Shown one piece after another: positions 1 to 8,728 of a stretch of DNA of 11,823 bases. Numbering within the stretch: position 1 is the stretch's first letter; each line of letters begins with the position of its first letter. The stretch comes from Acidobacteriaceae bacterium (GTDB lineage: Bacteria; Acidobacteriota; Terriglobia; Terriglobales; Acidobacteriaceae), in contig PMCH01000047.1 of the NCBI GenBank assembly GCA_003154055.1, forward strand, positions 1 to 11,823, read 5' to 3'. A program made the translations under genes and the position numbers. The notes under the pieces were generated by a model. That model did no database searches. It saw only the letters and a list, made by a program, of their open reading frames with translations, and was not told the origin of the DNA.

Positions 1-1664
1 GCCATGCGCGGATCCGATGCAGCCACATCCGGAATACGATCGAAAGTCTTTGCCGCCTCAGCGTAGTTCTTCGTGGAGAACAAGGACAAGGCCAGCATTC
101 CAACTGCGCGCTGATCGGACGGATCCTCCTGCACCACCTGCTTCATTGCGCGGACGCTCTCCGTGTAGTTCTTGGAAAGGAACGCAGCCAGGCCGAGGTT
201 GCGCATCAGTCCGGGCGCATTCGAATCCCATCGTTCGGCGTCGCGGAAGTAAGCCACTGCCAGTTCGTACTCGTGGCGACGGGCCTGGGAAGTCCCGAGG
301 TCGTTGTAGGCATTCGCAAGCACCGTACGAAGGCGGCGTTCGGTTTCTTGCGCCTGCGCTTTTTCGGAATCAGCGATGGGCGCCGTTTTCCATATCTCCG
401 GATCGATCATGGCGGAGGAATCTTCCGTTTTCGACGGGGACGTGGTTTCCGTTCGGGCGCTGGGCGTCTGCACAAGCTCAGCCCCGGGAGCAGCCTGTTC
501 GCTCGCCAGCGCCTGCTGGTCGTTGGCCATCACGGTAGCTCCCATTTCGCGAGAGCGGACCACAAGCTTTGTGCCTTCCTCTTGCTTGCCGCTGATGATC
601 AGGGTGCGGCCAAGCGCAAAATAGGCTCGGCGGATTTGATAGTTGTTGCGGGATTCATCGCTTCCAGTGAGTTGAATTGCCTTGCGCAACGCGGGCTCGG
701 CCCGTGCGTAGGAACTGCTGCCGAAGGCATTCAGTCCAAGGTACAGAAATGGTTCGGGCCACTCCGGCCTGGCCAGGGCCGCGGCGTTGAGATAGCGGTC
801 CGACTCGTCATAGTTCTTCTCCTGAGAGAGAAGGTATCCCAGGAAGTAGTTTCCGAAGAAATCGGTGGGATTGAGGGCGGCTTCCGCCTCGAACTCCGCT
901 CGCGCCTGCGGGGTCGGGTTCCATCCATTCGCCGTCAGGTAGAAGAGACCGAGAAAATAATGTCCGCGTGAAGCCTTGGCGTCCCGGGCGATGGCTTTCT
1001 TGTACTCGGCTTCCGCTTGTGCCGGAAGATTCGCCCCTTCATAGGCCCGACCCGCGAGGATGTGGCCGGTGGCTCGATCGCCGCTCGCAGCTTGAAGCTG
1101 TTCAAACACCGCAGCTGCCTTCTCCAGTTGGTTGGTGCGCAGCAAGGCCGTCGCCATCGTATAGGCGACCTCTGGATCATTCTGCAGGGCGAGAGTACGC
1201 GCTAGCGAGTCGACAGCTTTCTGATACTCCTTGCGCATCATCCAGAGCTTGCCTTGGAGATTCCACGCGGCTGCGTTGCCGGAATCGGCCGCAAGAGTCT
1301 TTGCAACTTCCGCGAGCGCCTCATCGGTTCGGCCGGAGCGCGTGTAGGCGATCGCGAGTTGGAAGCGGGCCGCAACGGTATCTTCGAAGTCCAGCGATCG
1401 CTTGCAGAGTTCCACGGCGGATGGAAACTGGCCGGCGCTGGCATGCACGTCCGACATCTCCCGGAGAGCGAGAGCGATGACGAACTTATTGGCATCGGCG
1501 ACAGCCGAGGCATCCCCCGACTGCTGGGCTGCTGCGGCTGCTTGCATTCGGGACCTTAGATCCAGCGGATTGACGGGAGCAGTCTGCGCGGCCGCGGCCA
1601 GCGCAATCGAAAGGAAGAGCCCAATGCTCCACTGGTAGGCTCGCTTTCGCCACGATTGATTCAA
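1..1664 (-). CDS. Exported TPR-repeat protein (second paralogue), C-terminus cut by the window edge
   Basis: An open frame runs from a TTG codon at 1662-1664 to the left edge without a stop, giving 554 codons; the end of the gene lies outside. The TTG start is chosen because an AGAGGGAG ribosome site (1675-1682) lies 10 nt upstream and because it yields a clean signal peptide: basic WRKR, then hydrophobic SIGLFLSIALAAAA, with cleavage near AAAA-QT. The mature part is helical TPR repeats in two blocks, about residues 35-350 and 430-554, separated by a polar Ser/Thr/Pro/Glu-rich linker. It is colinear with the TPR protein at 2556-4952: both carry the identical 13-mer DESRNNYQIRRAY (here 621-659) and, after the linker, matching blocks such as AERWD and GLMRN. 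It is the third gene of the TPR-GH16-TPR operon. TPR proteins are protein-interaction scaffolds; a periplasmic role is inferred and the partner is unknown. No enzymatic motif is seen. Confidence 0.9.
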   Translation of the reverse strand, partial: MNQSWRKRAYQWSIGLFLSIALAAAAQTAPVNPLDLRSRMQAAAAAQQSGDASAVADANKFVIALALREMSDVHASAGQFPSAVELCKRSLDFEDTVAARFQLAIAYTRSGRTDEALAEVAKTLAADSGNAAAWNLQGKLWMMRKEYQKAVDSLARTLALQNDPEVAYTMATALLRTNQLEKAAAVFEQLQAASGDRATGHILAGRAYEGANLPAQAEAEYKKAIARDAKASRGHYFLGLFYLTANGWNPTPQARAEFEAEAALNPTDFFGNYFLGYLLSQEKNYDESDRYLNAAALARPEWPEPFLYLGLNAFGSSSYARAEPALRKAIQLTGSDESRNNYQIRRAYFALGRTLIISGKQEEGTKLVVRSREMGATVMANDQQALASEQAAPGAELVQTPSARTETTSPSKTEDSSAMIDPEIWKTAPIADSEKAQAQETERRLRTVLANAYNDLGTSQARRHEYELAVAYFRDAERWDSNAPGLMRNLGLAAFLSKNYTESVRAMKQVVQEDPSDQRAVGMLALSLFSTKNYAEAAKTFDRIPDVAASDPRM

Positions 1665-1674
1665 GTTGTAGGTA

Positions 1675-1682
1675 CTCCCTCT
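1675..1682 (-). promoter_or_regulatory. Ribosome binding site deciding the TTG start of the second TPR gene
   Basis: The minus strand reads AGAGGGAG, 10 nt before the TTG at 1664 and directly after the GH16 stop codon (1683-1685). No ATG or GTG in this frame lies close enough to use it. The next in-frame ATG, at the codon after RSR (about residue 41), would remove the signal peptide. Confidence 0.6.
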
Positions 1683-2528
1683 CTATTTCTTGCTATACAC
1701 GCGAACATAGTCCACCAACATGTTCTGGGGAAACACCGTGGTCCCGTCCGGACTTCCCGGCCAATTTCCTCCTACCGCCACATTCAAGATGATGAAGAAG
1801 GAATGATCGAAAACCCAGGTCTTACCGGCGGGGAGATTGGCTGGAGTACGCGTCTCGTACAGGTTGCTGTCCACATAAAAACGCACGACGTTCGGTTCCC
1901 ATTCGACGGAGAAAATGTGGAAGGCGTCAGCGAAGTTGCCCGACGGCAGGGTGTAAGCGGCGGTCAGGCCGTTGCCACCGGAATAACCTGGACCATGCAT
2001 GCTTCCGTGCACGATGGCGGGTTCCTTCCCGATGTTCTCCATGATGTCGACTTCGCCGCAAGTGGGCCACCCCACCTGGTCGAAGTTGTTTCCCAACATC
2101 CAGAAGGCTGGCCATAAGCCCTGCCCCTGCGGGATCTGGATTCGGGCTTCGAACCGCCCGTATTGCTGCGCGAACAATCCTGCCGTCTTAATGCGGGCGG
2201 AGGTGTACTCGCGAGTAATGCCATCGGGGCCAGTGTAAGTCTCCTTGTTGGCGGTGATGACCAGGTTTCCATCCTGCTGATGCGCGTTCTGCGTGCGGTT
2301 CGTGTAGGTCTCCAGTTCATTGTTGCCCCACCCGTTGCCGCCGGTCTCCATGATCCATTTTGAGGAGTCCGGCAAAACGCCGTTTGCCCCGCTGAATTCA
2401 TCGCTCCACGTCAGAACGTAGCCCGGAGGAGGTGGCGGTGGTTGAGTCTGCGCGGATCCGCCGCAAGAGATTGCGGACGATAAACAGGTGGCAAATCCAA
2501 GAAGCACGATCACTTGTTTTCGGAACAT
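1683..2528 (-). CDS. GH16 family endo-beta-glucanase (laminarinase-like), probable lipoprotein
   Basis: This 281-residue protein should hydrolyse internal beta-1,3 (or mixed beta-1,3/1,4) glucan bonds with retention of configuration. The GH16 active-site strand is intact: GEVDIMENIG places the nucleophile at E159, the assisting D161 and the acid/base E164, and this ExDxxE bulged form is typical of laminarinases. Other family landmarks are WSDEFSG (41-47), NNELETYTN (69-77), LWPAFWMLG (138-146) and the end-domain NVAVGGNWPGSPD. The N-terminus is a hydrophobic leader ending AISC-GGS at Cys22, then a QTQPPPPPPG linker, which suggests lipid anchoring followed by a flexible tether. The -3 position of the lipobox is Ala, so this is likely but not certain. 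There is no carbohydrate-binding module. The start at 2528 has a strong ribosome site (AAGGAAGG, 7 nt spacing). It lies between two paralogous TPR genes, with 27 and 18 bp spacers. Exact substrate is inferred. Confidence 0.95.
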   Translation of the reverse strand: MFRKQVIVLLGFATCLSSAISCGGSAQTQPPPPPPGYVLTWSDEFSGANGVLPDSSKWIMETGGNGWGNNELETYTNRTQNAHQQDGNLVITANKETYTGPDGITREYTSARIKTAGLFAQQYGRFEARIQIPQGQGLWPAFWMLGNNFDQVGWPTCGEVDIMENIGKEPAIVHGSMHGPGYSGGNGLTAAYTLPSGNFADAFHIFSVEWEPNVVRFYVDSNLYETRTPANLPAGKTWVFDHSFFIILNVAVGGNWPGSPDGTTVFPQNMLVDYVRVYSKK

Positions 2529-2535
2529 CGAGACG

Positions 2536-2543
2536 CCTTCCTT
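2536..2543 (-). promoter_or_regulatory. Ribosome binding site of the GH16 gene
   Basis: AAGGAAGG on the minus strand lies 7 nt before the ATG at 2528. It supports independent initiation of GH16, which matters because GH16 is in the same reading frame as the upstream TPR gene. Confidence 0.65.
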
Positions 2544-2555
2544 GACATCCCAACC

Positions 2556-4952
2556 CTACTGGACCCGCTCCGGCATTGGGATCGTCACCTTGTCGCGTTT
2601 CTTTGCCTTGATATCGCGATATACCGCCAGTTCGCGCTCGGCGTCGGACTGCTGGCCGTTGCGCCGGTACGCGGACTGCAGTTGGTAGTGAATATAGTCA
2701 CGTTCGGGATCGAGTTTCGCTGCAATCTCCAAGTGCTGAACGGCCTCCGGCACCTGGCCATCATCGAGCAATGTCTTGCCCAGTTGATATTGTGCCTGGG
2801 GATGCTCAGGGTGCGCTGCGATCAAGGATCGAAGCAGCGCCAGCGCGCGCTCTTTCTGTGAAGTCTGGAGCAGCGCATAGGCCAGGTTGTACTTCACGTC
2901 CGGATCGTCAGGGGTAGCGCTCAACTCCGCCTCCAGCGGAGCGATGGCAGCCTGGGGCCGATCGAGCCGGAGAAGAGCCGCACCCATCTTGAACCGGGCT
3001 TTCGCTACTCGCGGATTGAGTTCCAGTGCTTTCTTGTACGCGCTGACGGCGTGCTCGTAGTCTTCGAGAACACTATCAAGATCGCCAATCGAAACCAGCA
3101 TTTCAGGCGAGGTGGCCAGTACAGCCGTTCGGGCAAGAACCTCACTCGCTTTCTTTTGCTCGTTCAGCCGGACCAGCGTGTAACTCCAGGCATAGGCCAG
3201 GGTTGGATCACTGAAGACGTCGTCTTGCAATGCTTCGAAATGGGGTTTCGCCGGTGCATATTGATCCGCGCGAAACAGGGTCATTGCCAGACGGATGCGG
3301 GCCGGTTTGTCCTGTGGATCGACCTGTACGGCCAGATCAAGGGCGCGGATGGCTTCCTGGATATCACCGACTTTCAGGGCCGCGATGCCAGTATTGCGCA
3401 TCAGGCCAGCCGTCGAATTGTCCCATCGTTCCGCTTCGTGGAAGTGCGCCAGGGCCTCCTGGTACTGACCTCGCCTCGCTTCGCTGGTGCCCCAATCGTT
3501 CAGGCTGCTGCTGAGAATCTGCCGGAGTTGCTTCTCAAACTCCTTTGCCTCCTGCTGCTGCGACTCGTTCAGAGGAGTTTGCGCGAGAGTCGACGGATCG
3601 ATGCGAGCGGAAGCATCCGCGGGAGTCGCCTCTTGCGGAACGGGCTGGCTGGGAACCTTGATATAAGGCAACACGGCTGCGCCCTGCTGCATGCCACTTC
3701 CGGCACCCACGGTTTCGGAGATGCTGTCCGCGCTATTCGCCAGCGACTTGTTCTGCATTTCTTTGGCGTGCTGGATGTATTTCTCCGCTTCGGGCTGGTT
3801 GCCGGCAATGAATTCCATCCTGCCGAGGGCAATGTAGGCGCGCCGGATCTGGTAATTGTTGCGGCTTTCGTCCTTGCCGGTGAGTTCGACGGCTTTCAAC
3901 AAGTTCTCTTTGGCGTCCTTGTAGTTCTGCTGCTGGAAGGCGTTCAGGCCGAGATACAACCAGGTTTCCGGAGTTTGAGGTTGGATTGCGGCGGCTACTT
4001 TCAGGTGCGCGTTGGATTGGTCGAACAGTTTGAATTGGGCTTCGCCGACGCCCAGATAGAAATTGGAGAAGTAGTCGTTGGGGTCTTGCTCGACAGCTTC
4101 GCGGAATGCCGCCATGGAGTCGCTGGTTTGCGCCCAGTGATTCTGCTCGAGGAGACTCACTCCAAGAAAGAAGTAGGCGTGTCCGACCCTGGGATCGAGC
4201 GCGATGGCATGGCGAAACTCGCGGATCGCGTCGTCGGGATGCTTCGATTCGCGGTAGGCGCCGGCAAATACGACGTGCCAGATGGCACGGTCGCCGTATT
4301 CGGCGAGCATCTGTTGAAAGACCCTCTCTGCCTTCGTCTTCTCGCCGAGCGTCAAGAAGGAAAGGCCGAGGGCGTACTCGGCATTTGCGTCGCGGGTAAC
4401 CTGGAGAGAATGCTGAAGAGAGTCGGCCGCGGAGCGGTAGTCCTCCTTAGCCATTTCGGCCTTGCCTTTGAGGAACCAGGCGGGAGCAGAGTTCGGGTTG
4501 GTTTCTAGAAATTTGCCGGCCTCAATCGCAGCTTCGCCGGCCTGACCAGCGCGGAGGCTGGCGATAACCAGGAACATCCGGGTTTCCGGAACATCTTCCA
4601 GTTCAATGGACCTGCGATACAGCTCAACGGCTTGCGGATAGGCACCGACAAGCAATCGCAAGTTCGCAATCTGTTGCAGGGCCAAGGCAGAAAGCTTCCT
4701 GCTGGCATCAGCAACGGCTCCGGGGTCGCCTGCGGCCGTGGCTGCGGTAAGGGCGCGGTAGCGCCGCTGGAGGGCTTGAAGCGCGAGTTGGTTGGAACCT
4801 TGGTTGCCGGCACCGGACGCGGCGGATCCCCGCATGCGAGTAGAAGCGCCTGCTGGCGTGAGAAGGCAGGCAGCGGCAAGCGCCAGAACAAGTACAAGGG
4901 CAGCGATTCGTTCGGTTTGCATGCTCTTGAACCATGGCGGCAGATCTCTCAT
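2556..4952 (-). CDS. Large exported TPR-repeat protein (first paralogue)
   Basis: About 798 residues, almost wholly TPR helices. The N-terminus has a hydrophobic stretch (IAALVLVLALAAACLL) followed by PAGA-ST, a good signal-peptidase I site; the AAAC inside it is a poor lipobox. A first TPR block covers about residues 60-400, a low-complexity linker rich in Ser, Gln, Pro and Ala covers 400-465, and a second TPR block runs to about 790, with a short basic C-tail (KAKKRDK). Start: ATG at 4952 has GGATGAAGG just upstream; ATG at 4922 also gives a complete signal peptide but has only a crowded AAGAG. A GTG at 5054 would lie inside the terminator hairpin and is not credible. The gene follows the receptor gene and leads the TPR-GH16-TPR operon. 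The protein is presumably periplasmic. SusD proteins also contain TPR units, but no SusD signature is seen here, so a glycan-binding role is only speculation. Confidence 0.9.
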   Translation of the reverse strand: MRDLPPWFKSMQTERIAALVLVLALAAACLLTPAGASTRMRGSAASGAGNQGSNQLALQALQRRYRALTAATAAGDPGAVADASRKLSALALQQIANLRLLVGAYPQAVELYRRSIELEDVPETRMFLVIASLRAGQAGEAAIEAGKFLETNPNSAPAWFLKGKAEMAKEDYRSAADSLQHSLQVTRDANAEYALGLSFLTLGEKTKAERVFQQMLAEYGDRAIWHVVFAGAYRESKHPDDAIREFRHAIALDPRVGHAYFFLGVSLLEQNHWAQTSDSMAAFREAVEQDPNDYFSNFYLGVGEAQFKLFDQSNAHLKVAAAIQPQTPETWLYLGLNAFQQQNYKDAKENLLKAVELTGKDESRNNYQIRRAYIALGRMEFIAGNQPEAEKYIQHAKEMQNKSLANSADSISETVGAGSGMQQGAAVLPYIKVPSQPVPQEATPADASARIDPSTLAQTPLNESQQQEAKEFEKQLRQILSSSLNDWGTSEARRGQYQEALAHFHEAERWDNSTAGLMRNTGIAALKVGDIQEAIRALDLAVQVDPQDKPARIRLAMTLFRADQYAPAKPHFEALQDDVFSDPTLAYAWSYTLVRLNEQKKASEVLARTAVLATSPEMLVSIGDLDSVLEDYEHAVSAYKKALELNPRVAKARFKMGAALLRLDRPQAAIAPLEAELSATPDDPDVKYNLAYALLQTSQKERALALLRSLIAAHPEHPQAQYQLGKTLLDDGQVPEAVQHLEIAAKLDPERDYIHYQLQSAYRRNGQQSDAERELAVYRDIKAKKRDKVTIPMPERVQ

Positions 4953-5015
4953 GCCTTCATCCGACGGCCAACATGAGGTTGCGGCATGCACCGATACGAT
5001 CCTCTGGAAATCCGA

Positions 5016-5060
5016 GCAAGAAAAGAAACGGCAGTACCCGATTTGATCGAGCACTGCCGT
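5016..5060 (-). terminator. Intrinsic terminator after the receptor gene
   Basis: On the minus strand ACGGCAGT (5053-5060) pairs perfectly with ACTGCCGT (5028-5035) across a 17-nt loop and is followed by TTTCTTTTCTT. The stem can extend by one G-U and one A-U pair. It starts 26 bp after the receptor stop codon and ends about 65-75 bp before the TPR start. The long loop and interrupted T-tract suggest partial rather than complete termination. Confidence 0.65.
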
Positions 5061-5086
5061 CTATTATTTCACCCTTGCAAAGCCAG

Positions 5087-8000
5087 CTAGAAAGTAATCT
5101 TCAAGCTGTACTGCATTTCGCGTCCCGCATTTCCGATCATTGTGTTCGAGAGTCCAAACCCGGTGTTGGACGTCTCGGCACTGACGACATTGTTGGTCGG
5201 GCTGCAGGGCTGATACTTGCTATTTCCGTCAGCCGGCCCGCAGTTCACGCTGAGGAACGGCAAGTTGCTTTGCAGCTGGTCGCCACGGAAATTCGGATGA
5301 TTGAACAGGTCGAAGAAATCCAGGCGGAACTGCATGCGGAATCTCTCCGTCAACTTGAAGTTCTTGTCGATCGAGAGATCCGTGTTGACCAAGCGAGGAC
5401 CCGGACAATATCCCCGTGGCTCGGTATTCGAGGGAATCGTTCCCAGTTCGTAGCCGACCAGGGTGAAGGCAGCCGGATCGTACAACAGGCTTCCTTTCCT
5501 GCCGGCCGTACAACTGGTGCCCGTCACGAGCGGCCGGATCATACCCTTAACGCTGGCTGCAAAAAGTTCTTGCAGACCTGACCCAGTTGCCCCAGCGACC
5601 AGATTGCCGGTGTTTTCGCCCAAGCTATCCTGGTAAACGGTATGCGCGGCACCTGATGCCGCACTGGTGATGCCACTAAGTTCCCACCCACCGAACGCAG
5701 CCTTTACAAACGGGTTGGAGTCCTTGAGTTCGGGCAAGAAGTAAGTCGCGTTGGCAACAAAGATGTGCGGGCGATTGATCGGCGAGTTTCCGCGATCAAG
5801 TCTGGGATTGCCTCCCCAGGTATAGCTCGATACCCCCACGCCTCCGTCTGAATTGTCCAACAGCACATTGGAGATGGAGTGAGAGTAGGTATAGGCAGCC
5901 GTAGCCTGGGACCGTTTATACCGAGTCTTAAACAGCACCTGGAGTGAGTGATAGCTGGCATCACCGGTGTGGGTCCACCAAGCGAGCTGGCCGAAGTTCG
6001 AATAGGGGCGCAGCGCATTCAAGGATGCACCCGACTGAAATGCTCCGCACAACCAATTCGCAACGTCGGTGTAGGTCGTCCCGCCGACCGCACACGAGGC
6101 TGCGACGCCATTCGGATTGGGCAGGTTGAGGTCGTAATTTGAGGTTTGATGGATGGCCCGATTACCTACGTAGCCGATCTGGAGCGAAGTCTCCCGTGCA
6201 AAAGTATGCTCCACAGAAGCGTTCCATTGCCAGGAATTGGGTATCTTATTGGAAGGATCACGCCCGCCAGCGGGCGATGCAGACCCACTCAGGCTGGGGG
6301 GAGTTGGGCCATCCAACGATCGGTTCAAACTACCCGCGACCGCAAACGGCGCATTCGCGGCAATGATGTAGTAAGGACCACTGACGCGCTCTCTCTGGAA
6401 GAACTGGCCCACACCGAAGCGAACGGCCGTGTTGCCGTGGCCGAACGGATCCCACGCGATCCCAAGCCGTGGAGCGAACATATGATAGTTCTGGTTCACC
6501 AAGTACTTGTTCGGACCGTTGGCGGCCTGGCTGTAGCTTGTTCCAAACTGTTGGTTCGCGGCGCCGCAAGGGTCGGTACCCGGCACAGTCCAAAGCCCGT
6601 TGCAGGCGTCCGACGCAGGTTTGTTCGGATCATAGAGAGCCGGATTAAATCCTGTCGATTTGCCTTGCGCCTGGAAAGGTGAGAGCAACAGCGAGTAGCG
6701 GACGCCGTACTCCACCGTCACGTTTCTGCGTAACTTCCAGTTGTCGCCGACATAGAATTCATAGTCACGCCAGCGCATCTGCGCCCTGACGTTGGTGGAA
6801 CTCTCGCCGAGATTGAAGACCATCCCTGGAGTCAGCACATTGGCCAGGGGATTGCCGGTTGCGGCGTAAGGCCCGGCGGCCACGCCCCAATCCTGCGCCC
6901 CAAAGGCTGGTCGTTCGGAGCCGGGATTGCCGTTGTCTTCATTCTTACCGTTCCAACTCAGATAGACACCGGCTTTGAAGTTGTGGTTTCCGATAGCCTT
7001 CGAGAGGTCGTCCCGAGCGCTGTAGATATCCAGAGTGTTGTTCCACGGCGCTTGCATCCAATAATTCTGCCCGCCACCGTAGGCGCCGAATCCACCCCAG
7101 ATCGTTGGCAGACCAACATTGGTGTTCTTGAGAGACTCAGGATAGATGGGCGCAACCGCAGCGGAGATCTGGGCCAAAAGCCCGGGGTCGGTTCCAGCAG
7201 CCGTCACGTTGATGCGATTGTTCGAATATGCGAACTCCGCATCATTTACCATGCTGCCCCCGATGGTGGAGGTCCACTTCCCTACGATCATCTTGGAGGG
7301 TTGAGTCCAACTGGAGTTCAAAGTTGGGAAAACATCGTCCCCCCAGTAGGAGCCGCCGGTCGGAGCCGGATTCTCCCAATGATCCTGGGTAAAGCTGAAC
7401 ATCAGGCTATTCGACTTGTTGATGTTAAAGTCAGCGCGGCCGTGATCCTGCCGCCAATCCAGCTTCGAACCCTGCGAAAGAGCCCAGTTTGCACCTCCAG
7501 GGAGAGAAGCATTGGGGAGCGGGTACTTCTGGATTAGCAACAATCCCGCGGGGCTGAGGGCAACATCAGAGGCAAATTTGTGAGGATTCCCTGGGTCCTG
7601 GAGAGCTACAGGAATATTGGGTAGACCCGCGCCGCAGGAGGGGTTTGAAAAGTCACCACTCCGCTCCTCTGCAGTCGGAAGACACGAAGTCTTGGTCAAA
7701 CCACGCAGTTCTTTGTTCCACTCTTCGCTATAGAAGAAAAAGAGTTTGTCCTTCTTGACTGGGCCACCCACCGCGAAACCGTAGTCATTACGCCGAAGGG
7801 CATCTTTCTTGCCGGTCTGCTTGGCGAAGTAGTTAAAGGCCGCGAGGGCGTCATTGCGGCCGCCGTAGAAGACCGACCCGTGAAACTGGTTGCTACCGCT
7901 CTTGGTGACAATGTTGATGACGGCACCGGAAGCCTGCCCGTACTCAGGGCCGTAGCTGTTGCGCAGCATCTTGAACTCTGCGACCGATTCAACCGCCGGG

Positions 8001-8638
8001 TAGGTGAGAATCGTGCGATTCGATCCAACGTCGTTGTTGTTCGCCCCGTCCACCAGGAAGAGATTGTTGGTGGTCGCGTTCCCGTTGACGGAAAAATCTA
8101 CGCCCCCCTGCAGACCCTTGTTCTTGCCGTCAAAGTTGTTGGCAGCGGACACGCCGGGCGCGAGCTGCGTCAACTGCACGAAGCTGCGTCCGTTCAAGGG
8201 CAACTCGCTGACCTGGGTGCTGTCGATGATTTCACCGAGAGCGGCGGTTCCGGTTTCCACCTGAATCGCGTTGGCGTTGACTTCGACCTGCTCCGAAGCG
8301 CTGCCCACGGTCAGGTGGACATCCACGGTAGTGGAACTGGCGACGTGGACTTCGACGCCGCGGGTTCTGGCCTCCTTGAAACTGGGAGCCTTCACCACTA
8401 CCTCGTACTGGCCGGGTGGCAACTGTGGCACAGAGTAGTAGCCCCCGGAATCGGTGGAGGTAGCGCGAGTCTGCCCGTTGGCGATATTGGTGATGGTGAC
8501 CGGAGCATTGGGCACTACCGCACCGGCAGGATCAGTAACGATGCCTTGAACGGATCCGTCGGTCTTCTGACCGTACATCGGAACCAGCAGCAAGGCGACA
8601 ACACAAAGAACAAGAAGAATCGTGCGCGATTGGTTCAT
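5087..8638 (-). CDS. TonB-dependent outer-membrane receptor, Oar-like, with carboxypeptidase-regulatory-like N-terminal domain
   Basis: This 1,183-residue protein should be a 22-strand outer-membrane barrel importing a ligand with energy from TonB. In order: signal peptide (1-24, ending VPMYGQ); a carboxypeptidase-regulatory-like beta-sandwich, about 27-112 (GSVQGIVTDPAGAVVPNAPV, SGGYYSVPQLPPGQYEV); a plug domain, about 120-245 (SELPLNGRSFVQL, LFLVDGANNND, GPEYGQASGAVINIVTKSG); then the barrel to a terminal aromatic (YSLKITF). No clear TonB box was seen. The ATG at 8638 is chosen because it gives a normal signal peptide and has GGGGGAG 3 nt upstream; the GTG at 8701 adds a polar extension that would spoil it. 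No SusD gene follows, unlike in Bacteroidota loci; this receptor type without SusD is common in Acidobacteriota. Its divergent LacI regulator and downstream GH16 suggest a glycan ligand, but the ligand cannot be read from the sequence. Confidence 0.95.
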   Translation of the reverse strand: MNQSRTILLVLCVVALLLVPMYGQKTDGSVQGIVTDPAGAVVPNAPVTITNIANGQTRATSTDSGGYYSVPQLPPGQYEVVVKAPSFKEARTRGVEVHVASSTTVDVHLTVGSASEQVEVNANAIQVETGTAALGEIIDSTQVSELPLNGRSFVQLTQLAPGVSAANNFDGKNKGLQGGVDFSVNGNATTNNLFLVDGANNNDVGSNRTILTYPAVESVAEFKMLRNSYGPEYGQASGAVINIVTKSGSNQFHGSVFYGGRNDALAAFNYFAKQTGKKDALRRNDYGFAVGGPVKKDKLFFFYSEEWNKELRGLTKTSCLPTAEERSGDFSNPSCGAGLPNIPVALQDPGNPHKFASDVALSPAGLLLIQKYPLPNASLPGGANWALSQGSKLDWRQDHGRADFNINKSNSLMFSFTQDHWENPAPTGGSYWGDDVFPTLNSSWTQPSKMIVGKWTSTIGGSMVNDAEFAYSNNRINVTAAGTDPGLLAQISAAVAPIYPESLKNTNVGLPTIWGGFGAYGGGQNYWMQAPWNNTLDIYSARDDLSKAIGNHNFKAGVYLSWNGKNEDNGNPGSERPAFGAQDWGVAAGPYAATGNPLANVLTPGMVFNLGESSTNVRAQMRWRDYEFYVGDNWKLRRNVTVEYGVRYSLLLSPFQAQGKSTGFNPALYDPNKPASDACNGLWTVPGTDPCGAANQQFGTSYSQAANGPNKYLVNQNYHMFAPRLGIAWDPFGHGNTAVRFGVGQFFQRERVSGPYYIIAANAPFAVAGSLNRSLDGPTPPSLSGSASPAGGRDPSNKIPNSWQWNASVEHTFARETSLQIGYVGNRAIHQTSNYDLNLPNPNGVAASCAVGGTTYTDVANWLCGAFQSGASLNALRPYSNFGQLAWWTHTGDASYHSLQVLFKTRYKRSQATAAYTYSHSISNVLLDNSDGGVGVSSYTWGGNPRLDRGNSPINRPHIFVANATYFLPELKDSNPFVKAAFGGWELSGITSAASGAAHTVYQDSLGENTGNLVAGATGSGLQELFAASVKGMIRPLVTGTSCTAGRKGSLLYDPAAFTLVGYELGTIPSNTEPRGYCPGPRLVNTDLSIDKNFKLTERFRMQFRLDFFDLFNHPNFRGDQLQSNLPFLSVNCGPADGNSKYQPCSPTNNVVSAETSNTGFGLSNTMIGNAGREMQYSLKITF

Positions 8639-8728
8639 GGGCTCCCCCGCATGTATTGCCGAGCCTTTGTGTTGTTGCCTCCTGGCGGAGACTTCCGACA
8701 CCTGCTTCGGCTGAGATCCTAACGAACG

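Noticed and set aside
273..971. Plus-strand open frame of 232 codons
   Set aside because: Antisense shadow of the second TPR gene, whose frame is supported by clear homology to its paralogue.
3051..4508. 485-codon plus-strand open frame
   Set aside because: It is antisense to the first TPR gene, has no ribosome site or recognisable domain, and its length is explained by the GC-rich codon pattern of the real gene.
4953..5054. GTG at 5054 as start of the first TPR protein
   Set aside because: The codon lies in the stem of the terminator hairpin and would add about 34 residues before the signal peptide.
8638..8683. AGGAGG at 8678-8683 and a five-codon ATG...TGA overlapping the receptor start as a leader peptide
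   Set aside because: No start codon lies at a proper distance from AGGAGG and the tiny frame has no informative content; likely chance.
8639..8701. GTG at 8701 as start of the receptor
   Set aside because: It adds a polar 21-residue extension before the signal peptide; ATG at 8638 gives a normal one.
7880..8722. 280-codon plus-strand open frame opposite the receptor N-terminus
   Set aside because: It mirrors the plug and regulatory-like domain of the receptor, which is unmistakable on the other strand.
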